DNA of 64,000 nt from Rostratula benghalensis (lineage: Eukaryota; Chordata; Aves; Charadriiformes; Rostratulidae): positions 916,554 to 980,553 of the forward strand of contig VXAI01000193.1 of NCBI GenBank assembly GCA_013399305.1, given 5' to 3'. Position numbers and translations under genes: made by a program. Shown here one piece after another: positions 40,601-55,600 of this stretch. Under the pieces are notes generated by a model that saw only the letters and a program-made list of their open reading frames with translations, ran no database searches and was not told the DNA's origin. Position 1 is the first letter of the stretch; each line of letters opens with the position of its first letter.

Positions 40601-43600
40601 ACAGGCAGACACAGGCTATGCCCGTTTCACCTCAGCCCTGTCACATGCAGTGTTGACAGGGCTCCAGCAGAGGCCAGTATCTTTGCTTCAGAAGGAAACG
40701 AGCACATGGCCTATGTTCATTTCCATTTCTGAACTCTTTTTTGACTGCAGGTGAGTGCAAATGCATAATATCCCTCAATATTTATACATTCTCGTCCTTT
40801 GCTGCATTACAGCATGTTTTACCCACTGACCTCCCACTGCAACGAACTTAGTGCTGGGACACTACTCAGAAATCACATTCCACCACCCTAGAGCACTACA
40901 GCTTTCATTAGATTGAAAGGAAAGGTAGAAGACTGGTCATTTTTGAGATAAAGTGTTTTCCTCACTATGAATTTTTCAACTGACGTCTGAATTTTAAAGT
41001 TACGAAGCATTCAGATTTCTCACTGGCTTCAGCTGAAGCTAGGGTGTGCTCAGCTGTTCAGAAAGTTTCACTACTTAAGTTTCATTCAAGAACATTAACA
41101 GTTCTGGAGATTTTGCTTCTTTTGTCAGAAAAGAGTGTACACGATCAGATGACAACCTCATTTATCACTACGAAGAATTCCAGCTCTCATGGCTGTGAAC
41201 CAAATGTGAAATGATGACGCAGCTGAAGTTCAGGGCCTCAAAACTAAAAGATAAATTCTGAAGCTTGAGAATACCACTCTAATCAAATCTTATGTACACA
41301 GCAGGATTTCAGCCTCTGCTCATTCTCACTGAAATGATAAAGTGATTAAGAAACAGTAGAACAATTGTTCTGGAAACACTGGTTTTGCTAGGAAGAAACT
41401 GTTTGATTTACCTAAATTGGCCTCTAATGGAGACAGCGTCATCCTATCCATTTCAGCTAGTAATAAACTGTAGAAGTGAGCCAAGATTTATCACCCTAGA
41501 ATAGCAGAAGCAACAGCTGACCTGCCAAAAGCAAGCTAATTAGCTAAGGGCACAGTGACAGTCTAGGACAATATGGTTTCAGACAGCAAAAGGAACACCT
41601 TGTAGGACCACTTTTTAACCTTCCATGGTGGCCCACTATGGGGATCTGAAAATGCAGACCAGTTCTCATACAACAACTATTTTTTTTTTTCTGAAACACC
41701 AGCAGAGGGGTCCTTGCTTCCAGATCCCAGGTTCACCAGAGAAACTGGTGGTGGTTTTCAGCGGGGCCAGAATATTTGCGTGGGCACGTGGGACTGGAAT
41801 GGGAGTTCAAGGTGGGAGATCAGATCTTATTCATTCTGTTCTGCTGACTCCAGTTTGGCATAAAGGCCAGTGTAGGTGGTATTTACGAAAAAGCTCTGGT
41901 CATCACATTGCTTTCTATAACATGGGTATGCTGTGTTCTCCTTCTTGAGTGGTTTTAAGAAGTATGGCTTCGTGTTTTCCTAAATGATACCATAGCAGAG
42001 GGTCAGAAAGACATGAAACCTGATATTTTACTCCTCCTTTGCATAGGAGCGTGCATAATTATAAAGGATTAAGCATAGAAGATACATCAGTTATCATCAT
42101 GGTATTTCATACTTGACTAAATACTGTCTCTTGCAGCCTCCAGGAAGGCTAAAGAGGAATTAGCTCAAAGTAAACTTCACTCATCTGGAAGCAATGTATA
42201 GAAACGCTATTATATGCCTTAGTATCAGTCAACTCAAGAAAACCAGTACTACCAGACTTGAAGAGCTGGCTGGCTGGGACTCTGAGACAAAGAATGCAAG
42301 CACTTTCACTGGCCTCCATGACCTTAAACTTTCCTAGAGGGTTCAAAAGCAATTGAATGGAAAGGTCAACATTAAAATAGCCAAAAAGAGCAACAATTTA
42401 ATAATAGTCAGCCCAAGCCTGTGCCCTGCCCCACTTATTTCACAGCACAAATGTTGCAACAGGGTCCTAAGCACATGTAGGGCTCCTGTCAGCCCTTCAT
42501 CTTTTTAGAACCTCATACAGCAAATTTAGTTCTATTAAAACACTACTTTGCTATCCATCTTCTAATCATGCCTCCATTGAGGTGTAAGAAATTACCCACC
42601 ACTAAGATACACAGCTACACACAGTGAAATACAGTTTTCCCCATTTTCCCCACTTTGCCAGCAACATCACTTTATGTCTGGGAACCTCTTCTTTCAATCC
42701 CAAACCTTTTTTCTCCCGCTGTCTTGCCCCAGTGTCTTTCCCCGACACCCAGGCTGCCAATATTTGTAAATATAAAGTAACTGAAGACAAGTACATTGGA
42801 CAAGTTTGTGATGAAAAAGATAACTGTGTTACCTCCACTCCTGCTTTCACTTGGGCATTTTGTCAGACTGAAAATGCTATTCCAAGGAATGAAACAGAAG
42901 TGTTACATATCCAAGTATGTACCCAACATGACAGAAACCTAACATTACCAGCCACAGGAAAAACGCTTCTGGTTATTGGCCAGTCACTGAAAGTCTGACC
43001 TTTATTATGGATATATTAAAGCCAAAATCAGGCTGTTGACTTCTAAATTTAAAAATTTTAAAAGTCAGTGTGGTTTCCTTTCTGGTATGTAAATGTCAAT
43101 AAGCCATAATCTTTCCTGTTGGAAATAGCTACTTAACATGAAAACAGATGTATCAACCACAACCCTACCTAAATGCACTTAAATTTAAGGATAGAAATTG
43201 CTTCAATTGGAATGGACTTTGGTACTGAAGGAAGTGATTTTTATAAAAAGTAAAATTACAATCCACTTTTTCCATTTGTAAAAATTGCAAATGTTATTTG
43301 ATAATTGTTCATTTATTGCAAGGAAAACAACATTTTTGGCTGACAAGAATTTACGGAAAAATTCTTTCCATTCCTAAACAATTCATTTTTATTATCCAGT
43401 AAATTTCACAAAAGAATGCAAGAAGTTGCATTCATGGTTTACTAAACCCACCACAACCACCAAAAAAATAAAATAAAGTATCAAAACAAACCAAACAAAA
43501 ACAACAAAAAAAAACCCCTGCTGTCAACACAACATGGAATTTCCTATGGTTGGTGGATTTGTGAGGCAAGAGAAAGAGAAGATTTATTTTAATTAAACTG

Positions 43601-46600
43601 GTTTTGCTGAGCAAACTGTGAAAATATCACAACATTAATGAAATGGATCAAACTGAAACATGCAGACATTCCTTAAAGCTAGAAGGTATTTCCCCTTAAA
43701 ACAGTCGAGACTCTTCAGAACTGCAGCTCAGCACCATTTCCAATCCTGTAATTATATTAAAAATACTGCTCCTTTTAAGTTTCCAGTGAACTGGAAACTG
43801 CTTTCATGCAAGCCCCAATCACAACAAAAAAACGCATTGCATGGTCCTGTCAGATTCACCTGGGGGCAACATGAGGAAGCCCAGCACCCGGTTACAGCCT
43901 CTGAGAGACACAAAACGGTGTTCAATGTATTTATGCTTTGTTCTGCCCGGAACATCAACAGCAACATGGAAAAAAAGAAACTAAAGCTACAAATGAGAAG
44001 CCTCCCCTTAAGTGTAAGCTCAAATAAGTTCAGGAAGCTGAGTTTTAAAATGCTGGCAGAGCATCCTCAAGATCGAAAGGAGAATTAACACTAAATCAGT
44101 TTCCTAAAGTCAGTGGCTCTGATGTCTCTTCTATGCCTAATCCTTTATAATTATGCACACTCATATACAAAGGAGGAATAAAATATCAGGTTTTGTGTCT
44201 TGTCTTTTCTTACCTATGCAGCCAGTCTATGGAGGCCCCCTGCGTATCTGGGGTAGGAGACAGGCCAAACCCCAGTCTTTTATTTTTAATTTTTTAATTA
44301 AAAAGGAGCCCAAGAGTTCTTATTTTAAAAAAAAAGGTAATTAATGAAAGTACACTGGGTGGAAAATTTATGGTAATTTTCTCTTGATTTCATGTGCAGT
44401 AAAGTAGCAGAAAGTATGTTGCATTTGGCTGACAGCTGCAAAGTTCACGATGACCGGGACTAACACTAAGGCCAACAAAAAGCAATCCCAAAAAATAGAA
44501 ACCTTTCTCCTGTGAAGTGATCAAGGCTCCAGGTCTGGCTCTTACACTTCACTTTGTACCAACAACCACATCAGCTGCAGACTAATAGTGGGCCCCTCAC
44601 CTTAGAAAACAACCTTTGTTTTAAAAAACAGCATTTACAAGTAGTTTAAAGTGCAATCCTGATCCATATCAGCATTTCTAAACTTTGCACTTAGATGAAA
44701 GTGATTTAGGAATGTAAGAACTACAATTGATGATCACACCTGTGGGAAACGTCCCTCATTTCCTTAGAATGCAATCTGGAATGTTTTAAAGAAATCTCTG
44801 AGAATACTTTCAAGCAAGAAGTGGACCAGTTTCTTACTGGTCATGCTTTCTACAGCAATGCATCTATGAAAAAGCAAGAGTCATATTTAGTAATAAAGAA
44901 AAAAATATCATCTTTCAAAAGTTTATGTAGCAAATTTTGATTTCAGAGAGATGGCTATAAATGTTGCATCATGGCCAAGATCATTATTTTGCCCCATTAC
45001 AGCTATAAATCACCACATCCCCCCCTAAAGAACACTTTTGAAGAAATGTAGGAACTGGTTTCTTCACGGTGGTACGTACTGAGAGCCCTTTTATCGGGCT
45101 GCACACAGGAGGCAGAGGATTTGGCATAGAATGACGACAAAAATAACTTGCATCCATTTTTTCAAAAGCTCTTGTGAAACCAACTGCCTGAATCCAAGCT
45201 GAACAGGAAACACAGTTCTGGTACGTCACACCCAACAATAATAAGCTGCACTTTCTGTATTTAACCTCTCTACAGGACTCAAGGCAATCGTTTCCCCTGC
45301 AGTTTACAGGATGACTTTAGAGTTGCCTATTTATGAGCTGCAGTGAAAAGGAGGCAGTAGTGAATTCTTTTGTCCTTCTAAACCATAAATATTTCACTCA
45401 AGACTGCCTAATCCTTTAAAAAAAAAAAAATTCACTCCAGTTTTTGCTTTTTCTCCATTTCAACACAGTCATGCCATGGCCCTGTGTTGCCTCAGCTTGT
45501 TCCATCTCCATGCCACACATACCTCAACTTCACTTTGCAGTCCACCGAAAAACAACCTGCAAGGTATTGTTTGCTTCAAAATTAGCAAAGAACACAGCAG
45601 AGGAACTGATTCTAAGCAACTAGGTGAAAATCACCAAGGAAATCTATAGCAGAATTATGGAAATAACCAAGATATTCTAAACTCCAGTTTTAGCCTAAAA
45701 GATACTCTTTCTCCCTCTTCTAAATACAATTACATATGAGGAACTGTTCTAAATGACCAGAAAATCAGTACTTAGCTGTCCTTTTTGCCTTAAAAACTTC
45801 TTCCTTTCAACTGCACATCATATATGGGGAAGCGCAAGGGTATATCCATAAATTCATTCAGAGCAGCTGTATTAAACTAAACAACTTAAGTGGTGATGGT
45901 GTCAAAAATACTACCTTAAATACGTACCCCTCCTCTCCCCTAAACCTAACACTGCAAAGCCAGCTCTTTTAATGCTTTGCTTAAGAGTATTTAAGTATTT
46001 GCCACTGCTAGATCTTCTTTGGCAGCAAAAGCTTGGCTGAGATACAGCTCAGTAACACTGTACAATTCATTCTGCTGCCATCCATCTCACAAAAGAAAGC
46101 CGAAGAACTTAGTGAGTCATGTTAACAGACATAAGCACATAGAAGTGAGTGTTATTACTGGTGGGAAACATTAACTTTGTGAGTCAGTTTCACATATTTC
46201 ATCTACTTTCTTGTGAAAAGCACGAACTACGCTGGCAGGCACACAATGTGATTTATTTGGATTCCTAAGTAGCAATATTTACAGATTAATTAAAGTGCTC
46301 AGAGACATCTTTCATGTCTTCAGAAAAAGTCTCCCCTTCTGCTCTACAAATAGACTCTTTTAATATCCCAGTGGAATGTACTTTCACAAATATTTTCAGT
46401 AAATTTATAACATATGGTCTGCAGGTTTCCAGTAGTAAGGAAAAAAAATACCGATCCTCCTGAACAAAGTCTGTGTGATCCCTGATGCTCAGTGAAGAGC
46501 TGGCCAATTATGCCCTTGCTTGCAGCTGCTGGAATACATTCTATAACAAAAGGGGGGGGAAAAGTTAAATTGCATTTCTTCCTAGAGTTAGTAAGGAACA

Positions 46601-49600
46601 GCTAGAGGGAGGGAACTTACTTCTATGTAATACAGAAGATCTAACTGGGACTGGGAGAAAAACAGGGGCTACCTCTTGAATGGTGAAACAGCAGACATGC
46701 AATCATCTTTGCTTTTTTGAACATTTTCAGCTGCAGAAGACTTCTGCTTACCTTTGTTCATCACTAGAGCATGACTTTTCACTCCTGACTTTTCACTCAA
46801 TCACAATTAGAAGTTTGCCTCCAGTAGTTAACTTTTTTATCCAATTAACAATAGAATTTTTAACAATTGCTTTCAAATTAAGTCCTGTACCAGAACTTGT
46901 AATTTAATGCTAGAACAAGGCAGAGGTGTAGTGACAAAGTTCAGAGAGGAAAAACCTCACACTTGAAGGACACTGAAGTTAAGCACATGTTGTTCAAAAC
47001 GAAATAAGCACACGGGAAACACAGAAATAAAAGGATAAAAGAGAAAAAATAAGGCTGAGAACATTTTTCACCCCGTTTGAAATCATTCAACTTTTAATAT
47101 GAAGACTAAAACTGGGTATATTTACTTTCCATCATATACAAGAAACTGCCCTTATCTGTAGCTTGAAGAGCTTGAATTCAATAGCTACATTCCTTCACTA
47201 TTACAACAGGATTCATTAGACTCCTATGAGAAAAGCAGGTCCAAGTGCCAACAAAAATAATTACAAGCCCTCAATTTTTAATTACATTAACAAATTGGTA
47301 TTAATCTCCATATGAATGTCTAACTTCACATGAAGGAAAAAAAAAAAACAACCAAACAAACAAAAAGCCCACATTCATTTTAGAAGACTAGATAGACCTA
47401 TGGTTTTAAATCATGACACAGGAATCTTTCAGGTTACAGTCACCTTTTCAGATCAATCTCAAGTCACGTTACTCAAGCCATAACACAGGAAGTGAGCTAC
47501 AAAAAGATACACTTATATCCACTGGAGTAAATACACCAGGGCTCACACCAACACTGCCTTCAGTGGACTCCTGGACCAAGCACCGCATTATATGGAAAAT
47601 GGTCTTGTCATTCCTCCAAGCTTACTGTAAGAAGGCCACGGGAACAAGGCATGTAGTGCTCTGTGCTTCAATGCATCTCTCTCATCCGTGAATTTGAAGT
47701 CTGCTGTTTAAGGTACTATTACCTTCAAATCAATGCCTGCAGAAAACATGCTATTTCCATTAACATTCCTGTAGGCAGCGTAATAGCAAGTCCTCTCCTA
47801 AATCAAGATTCCCAAACCATACAGAAATTTACAGCAATGGCCAAAAATATTCCTTACGATACTAGCTGAAGTTAAAGGACTGCTTTTGCAAATACTCATC
47901 CATGTAAATTACCCAATTAAAGGCAATTAGACATTATAGCAAGGATTGGCAATCTGTAGTACTGCAGTCTCAGGTGACCACGATTCATCAGTGTTCAAAC
48001 ATGATCCTTCCAAAAAAAAAAGTAAGAAATCATAGCTTGGACAAATGTAGTAGAGGGGAAAAAGGGCAATTATCTTCGGGCAGCTAAGAATGCTACACAA
48101 AACCAAAGTGAGGAAAAAAAAACCCCCAAACCTGAAATTCTTAGACTATCATTTAGTGATATAATTTTGGCACAGCATAGAAAAAGAAACAGATCTTTCC
48201 CAGACCGCATGTAACAAGATGCAATTAGTTGTCACAAGTTAAGGAATCGGACAACTGTAGCCACTTGTTGTCTTTTAGCGTTGCTTGGCACTTGATAATC
48301 TCAGTCACACAGATGGTCACTTACCACATTTAAGCTGAAGCTCTCCCAAGCAGCCGTAAGCATCCATGAGTTTTTCATATTGTCCTTTAATTGCATCCTT
48401 TTCTTCTGGGGCTGAGGAACAAAACAAAAGGCAGCAAACCTTAGTTTTCCAGTCTTTATAAAATTTTCAAATTGTGATTGCCTGCACCAATGCTTCCCAG
48501 TTGATTTTGCTCAGCAAACGAAACTACTGTAGACAAGTAGGGTTAAAACACTGTAAGAACACAGTGATTAAAACCTGATGGAACGGAATTGCAAAGCCTC
48601 TCTGCATACCACACCAGAAGAAAGACAGGCACTCATCTTTCTGAGCAACATGGTACAGATGCTGCATCAGTTTCAGAATAAATCAAGGAATACACAGGCA
48701 CATGTAAACTTTACACCATTCTAAAGTAAAAGAAAAAGTAATAATTTGTCTGGCCATAAGCTAAAATATTTTATACCTTTTCCTGATATGCCAAAAGAGA
48801 TCGTTTCTCCTTCCACATTCTTACAGACTAATTTCATACAGTACTAGGATTTTTTTCTGCAAGATAACATAATTAGATGTAGACACAACATGAAATGTTG
48901 ATTTCAGGAAGAATTAAACCTCTGTTTTAGTGAAGTAAAAATTAGTTGTTTAAAAATATATATTGATGTTAGATTTATGTATTTCTGCAGCAACAGTCTT
49001 CCATGGGCTCAAACTGGACATTTAAATACTAAGGCAGAACAAGGCCCAAACTTGTCACTCACTACTTTAAAAGAAAACCAAAGTATTTCTCAAATGAGTA
49101 AGTCTGCATTTTGTATGTATTTCCCAGTGAGGAGTTAAGGTCACCCTCATGCATGAGGAAAAACATCTGTGACCCCCCAAATGTCCATTTACGTCTTGAA
49201 CCACTGATGAACAGCAACATGGTACTTTTAGAGGTTAGCTAATACTTTACAATCTTACCCTCCTAATAAACTTCAGCAATTAAAAAAATCTGAAGCATCT
49301 GAGCATATAAAGGACAAACTGGACTGCCTGCAATGGAACAGAAAAGCAAGAAACACACTTGTCTTTATAAACCTCATGAGGCAAATAGTTCAGTCAGAGG
49401 CATGCAACACAAATAAATATCCCATATATTGCTGACATTTTGAAGTGACAGGAAGGACAATTTCATTCACAAAATTCCTCAGCAGAGGTAACCTCCAAAG
49501 GAGGTCAATTGTCTCAAGTCTTGCACCCATGACAAATAAGGAAAATTTGTTAATTTTCTCTTAATTTTGTTTCCGCTACCAGACTTTCACAATTTATCCC

Positions 49601-52600
49601 TTCTGCTTCCTTAGAAACACTAAGTGAATCAGGAGAAACTAGTAAAATGTTGATACCACACACGCATATCAGTGAAACAAAACATAAGCAACAGAAGAAG
49701 GATGAAGGTATTTTATTGGGTAATGTAAACCTCTGGACAGTAACAATTTAAACATCCCCTAACACCATCTCCTAAGAGCCGAGACTCTGGGAGCTCAGTT
49801 CTCTGGCACTTGGGAAAAAAAAAAAACATCAGCAAAAATAGTTTAGATAGTAAGTGGCCAGTCTGGCTCAAAGCACAACTGTAGCAATGCTTCATTTCGG
49901 GGACTGGGGGGGATGACTCTTTTTTCCCTCTCACCCTCCAGACACCACAGCGCTGTCTCAAGCAGCATTTGACAGCTCGATGTGTCCAACGACTTACAGC
50001 ACTTTTCTAATCTGTGACATAAAATTATTTCTGTGTTTCTCCGTTAAATATTCCAAAGCCTGGGCTTTCATTCTGCAATGGCTTTCATAAAAAGTCCGAA
50101 ATGCGGAGGCAGTGAGAGCAATCTGCTTAAAAACCTAGGACAAAAATGGGGTCTGTACCTATGCTCTGTTCACATGTAAAATCCTCCCTTTATCAAGCAG
50201 ACAGCTTGAGATACACACATATGTATACAGTTACTGCACCATACTGCTACAAAAGTTGATGAAACTCATGAAAGTTTTCTACAAAGAGAGCAAGTTGAGC
50301 TTGGAAATACATAGTGCATTTGTTTACTAATTAATAATAACTAAACAGTAAACATAGGAATTACCAAACGCCAGTAAAGCTTCCCATGAATACTTTTTTT
50401 TCTTTCCACTAAGCATGTAATTGAGTAGCCACCCTTCTGCAATAATTACCCCAATTGTGTTGTGTTCATAACGGCTTTAGACCTGCACACTGTCCGCATT
50501 CCTCAAGCATTTTTCTAACCAAGAATTCTGTAAAAGTTCCTCATGTAAATTAGACATAATGTCGGCATGTTAGCCCAAATTTTTAACCCTTGCAAAAAAA
50601 CAGAGGCACACAATGATTCAATGAAACTAAGCCACAATAAATGCAACGAAAAGTGACGCTTTTCCATGCATAAAATATTTCAGAGCCAAAGCAAAACACC
50701 ACAAAAAGACATACAAGTACATATACCACATGGCCTATACAAGTACATATACCACATGGCCTATACAAGTACATATACCACATGGCCTATCCAATGCCAT
50801 TTCCTACTTGTAAAAGCTGCAAACTCAATGTACCAGCTGGTAAGAACCTACCAGAAGCACAGAGTTTCCTTTATCCAGCCCTTCCTTAGGGCTGATCCCC
50901 CAAACCTCAGCAGGAACCAGCGCCGCTCTTAAACATTGGGTGCCCAGAAAGGTCAGTGACTGGAGTAAGAGGGCAGACAGGTACCGTAGTTCCAAGTCCC
51001 ACATTAAGGACAGACACAGCAATACCTCCAACTTAAAGATAAAACTGAAGAAAGAGCTCTTGAAGAAAAGAGTCTGGGACTAAATTACACATTGTGGTTC
51101 TCCCCTCTGATTCTTAAGTCTGATTGTGGAAATAGACACCTGCTAAGCTGTAGGTACTACTAGACATATATATTCCAAAGCATTTCTAAGGATTTTTAGA
51201 AACATAGGTTTAATGTGATGGGGTCTCAGTAACTTGTTTCCTTTATTTGTGCCATTTACATTTTGCAGGAAGAGGTGTAGTGTACATTTTCCCCAGAAAG
51301 CGCAAATCTATAGTCAAACAGAAATGTCATACACACAAAAAACCACCAAAAACACATAAGAAAAACTTAACTAACATACACGGAACTTTATAAAAATGTG
51401 TAATTAAATTATTTGATTTCTAAAAATTTAAACAAGAAGTTTTAGGAATACAGATGAAATAGGGAGATTAGCTATATAAGTATTCTGACATAAGAGTATA
51501 AAAAGAGTTGTGCTGTTATGAGTCACTGTTTTGCACGGTAGATAGTGCTGAGAAATAAATTCACAATACATTCACTGACATATAGAAGTATTGGTGTTGG
51601 ATTTCCACACCCCACTCAGTGGCACATTTACCCACCTAAATATGAAAGTTAACTGTAAACAGTGAATGTATGTAGGGCGCAGAAACTGCATTCTATAGAT
51701 ATATATATATAACAAAAAAAAAAAAAAACCCCACGCTGGTAAATAATTGCCACTTCCTTCCTGCTTTTGCATGCCTCCCCCTGCAAAGCTCTACCCTGAT
51801 TTCACTCGGCCACATCAGAGAACCATGCACAGACCTGCAACCAAAACCACAGAGGAGGCCCGGAGCTGCTCCGCAGAGAGTACGCACCCCTGAACTCTAG
51901 GTGAGCTCATCTCTACCGAAGTTTTACTTCCCAGGTCTGTGGGTAACAGTCTGGAGGAAAAAATTCAGTCCTACTTGCAAAAAACATGCACTGTTACCAG
52001 CTTTGAATGTCAGTATTTTCAAAAGACCACGGTCATTTAGGATCCACTGTAACAGGTGCTGTAATGTCCCTTAATAAGAGTAATTGCAGAATCAAAGTGC
52101 TTACAAAAAAAAATTCAATAGCAGAGCACTCCTTTTGACATCATTTCACTAAGATTGCCTGCTACAAAGTTAATAACTACATTTTCAGTGCTATAGCCTT
52201 AGTTTACTTCAATGACCACCCTGACAGCAGTTCAGAACTGCTTTATGCAGTTCACTTCATCTATAAAACCTTTACAACTGTTATGTGCATTAAAAGCAGC
52301 AATAGCATTTGTATCTACACTTCCTCTTGTATGAGCAAAAACTTCTAAAACATTTACAATCTTTTTTTCATCCTTCACGACTCTACATTTTTTCCATACA
52401 TTCTAATTAGTGATGTTCTAGTTTGGAGAACTCCTGGATGAATTGTTTCAGGCTGTCACCCATCCTTCTGGAGATGCCTGAAGCTTCAGGGCTGCCAGCG
52501 GCAAAAAAAAAAAAGCCTCTTGCAAAATGTACTGTTAAGTTCAAACCAGTGAGTTTTACCCTCCACCCAACAGTGACATCATGAGAAAAAGAAGGAAAAT

Positions 52601-55600
52601 TCCCATCTTCAAAAATATGATTTAATTTATGATAGAACAGAAAATTGTTCTGTAGATATTACCTCACTATACAGATTAAGTTGGGGGTTTGAGGCTACGT
52701 AATTAGGTTTTCCCGCTGTGATTTTTGATTCCTTGATTTCTCCAAAAGTTTCTTACATTAGGTTTTCATTACAGTCTGAGCATTCTCATTTTATAAATTG
52801 CTGACATCTCAGACAATTAGAGATCTCCGTATCGCTTTTCCCACTACTGATATCAAATGTGCAAATATTTTTCAAGCTAAAAAGTCTATATATGCAATAA
52901 GGAAATACTGAAATATAACTAAAATTGTCATCAGGATCTTTATAACATACTGAAAGGGGGAAAAGTATGAAGTCATCCACTCACAAGATAGTATCTTTTT
53001 TTTTGTTTACATATTTGAAATTGTTTATTTTAATTAGGAGTTTGCCAGAGATTTATGGCCTGTAAAGACACTGTGCTTATACAAGGGCATGGGTTTTTTA
53101 GATTTCTTTTTTGTAACGCCTCTTCTCCTAGGATCACTCCCTTCTGCCACTCGAACTAGGTTAAATTCAACATTTGAGTTTCTTGTAGTACAAAAGTATT
53201 ATAGAAGCAATTGAACTTTCAAAAAAAGTGCAGATTTTGTGCTTGTGCAAAGGCATTTGGTAATTACAGGGAAAAGAGTAATGAACAATGATTAGAATTT
53301 GCTCTCAGGCCTTTGTTGTCCATCCATGATTATTCCTCTCTACAGTTCTATTGACACAAGGCTGCAATTTTAAAAATCCATGAACTGTTGTACAACTTAA
53401 GTTCCTCAGGTATAGCTGCTTTTAGTTAGTGTGGAAGTTTGAATAAGACAGGGTTGCATAACTCCTCCTCACCACAGGTATGCAATTTTTTTAAAACTTT
53501 ATTTCAGAAACAGAAAATCAGACACAGGAGCCAAAATTCACACAATCCTAGGGTTCGTGTATCTGAAACCACGTGTATACAAAGTTTGTTAACCTTCCAC
53601 TGAAGTGTTCTGTGGTTAGTTAGCAACTTAAACACAAGTCAAACAAAACAGAATTCATGTTGTTTCTGTCACCATCTTGGCTTAGGAGCTTCCTCTTCAC
53701 AACCCCTGTAAATTTACCGTCACGATGCCTACTGCTGGTTTTCCCTCCTTTTCTGGTCCGCTGCTGCATAAACACAAGAACCAATCTAACCAGGCTCAAC
53801 TGGATAAACTGGCTTTTCCCACAGTACAGGAACCAACCAGGCAGGAAAAGAGAAACCAAATTAAATAAAATGACAAAGTTATTAACATGGAGTGGGCTGG
53901 CTGCCAAGGCATGTGTGATTATCAAGAGGTGACATTGGACTTTGAAAAGCCACGGCAAACAGGCTTCTACGTGAGCCACTATACAGACCACTACCTCAGA
54001 ATTCTTCCAACGCACGTTTGAAGAGAGACTGTACAAATTCTGTAACCATTTTTTAGCTATAGCAATTCAAATGGGAAATAGCAACACTTTGGGGAGGGGG
54101 AAAATCTATTCAAAGTTGATGATTCTGCTCAATTAGTCAGAGGGTAAATAATCTTTCCAACTGCTGGTCATACAAATGACTTGGGGTCAACTAGATGAAT
54201 GCTGGTCTCAATTTTATTCACGCACACTGGCGTCTGGCAGTGGAGCTGCTTTAGATTTGTATCAGAATAATGAAATACAAACCAAAACCCATTTATATCA
54301 ATTAATGTCAACAGGTTTTTGAATCAGGGAAAGTGAGTAAAATGCTGCTTAGTATTATCAGATTTTTCACTTTGTCAGTTTGTTGAAAACTGATACAAAA
54401 AGAGCCCCCAAAAATGTAACATATTCACATCTGCTATTATCAATTAATTTAGCAAGAAACAGAAACCCTGAAGTATTACACAATATAAAATTCCAATGAA
54501 ATTTATTTTAAAAACCCCACAATGTGGCAATAACAGACTTTTACTACCACAACAGGTCAAAATTTTTCCACTATCAGTACTACTCTTGTGAAAACCAGTT
54601 ACCACCTGATAACTTTTTTGGCTTTCCTCAGTCAATAAATCCCCAATGCCCAATTAGTTTAGCGTGGACATCTTGCCACCATACACCATGGAAGATTCAC
54701 CTCAGTGGGCCTGGATCCTGAGCTGATATTGTGACTGATACTGTCCAAACCACAACATACCTACAGTTCTTATTACACTGAGTTCACAGTTTAAGTCTTC
54801 CCCTTTTCCTTTGAACTGCCTGAACATAGACTTCTAAAACCCTGCAAATGGTGGTACGATTGCTGGAACAGGTAAGTATTACATGCAAAACAGTTTAAGA
54901 ACACAGCACAAGCACAACGTGCTCCCCATCATTGTTTTTTGCACCTTATGCTCTCAGTCACCTCATTTTCCCATGTCTGCCTCAACATTAGCATTGCATT
55001 AACTTGCAGGTGGTGAGTACCAAAACACGAGATGAGACAACCCTGAGCAGGTTCACGACTTCCACTGCCCCAGGTGAGCCTGGAGCTCCTCCTGAAAGAG
55101 CCAGACACTCAAGCAACCATGTACAGTCCAAACCACAAGGGCAGGTAGAAGCCAGGTTTCCTCTACAAGACATTAATCTCAGTCATCCAAAACAAATCTC
55201 TCCTGTGGACTGGGTGTCTACAGCGGTGGTTGACACCCTATGCAGCTGAAGAGAAACTTCTTGACGAGCCACCAGACCCCATCCCTTTAGCTGGACCCTC
55301 CACTGCAGTCAATAAGATTTATACAAGGCTGAAGAGTAACAAGTCTCACACAGTAAGGTGCCTTGTGCCCAGATCCCACAGCCACCAGGCAAGTGGTGGC
55401 CTCTTCTGCTTCTCCCACCCCAGCTGTTGATGAGGAGGCTCAAGAGATCCAGAGCAGAGAAAGAACACGCATCAGGCCTGAGGTCGCAGAGGAAGTTGTT
55501 GGCCAGCCCTCCGTGCAGGGCAGGTCACCGAGGGTCACCCCAAACCGGCAGCAGGGGAGCAGGCCTTGGAGAGCCGTGCTGGAGACCGGGGTGTAAAGCG

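Noticed and set aside
42624..42998. Plus-strand frame ending with [12 protein letters not shown], which recalls a P-loop
   Set aside because: The upstream GxxxxGK pattern is incomplete (PATGKT), the frame is antisense in an intron and no nucleotide-binding domain surrounds it.
43660..44088. 142-codon plus-strand frame in intron 2
   Set aside because: No family similarity, biased only by local A-rich composition, and no splice or promoter context.
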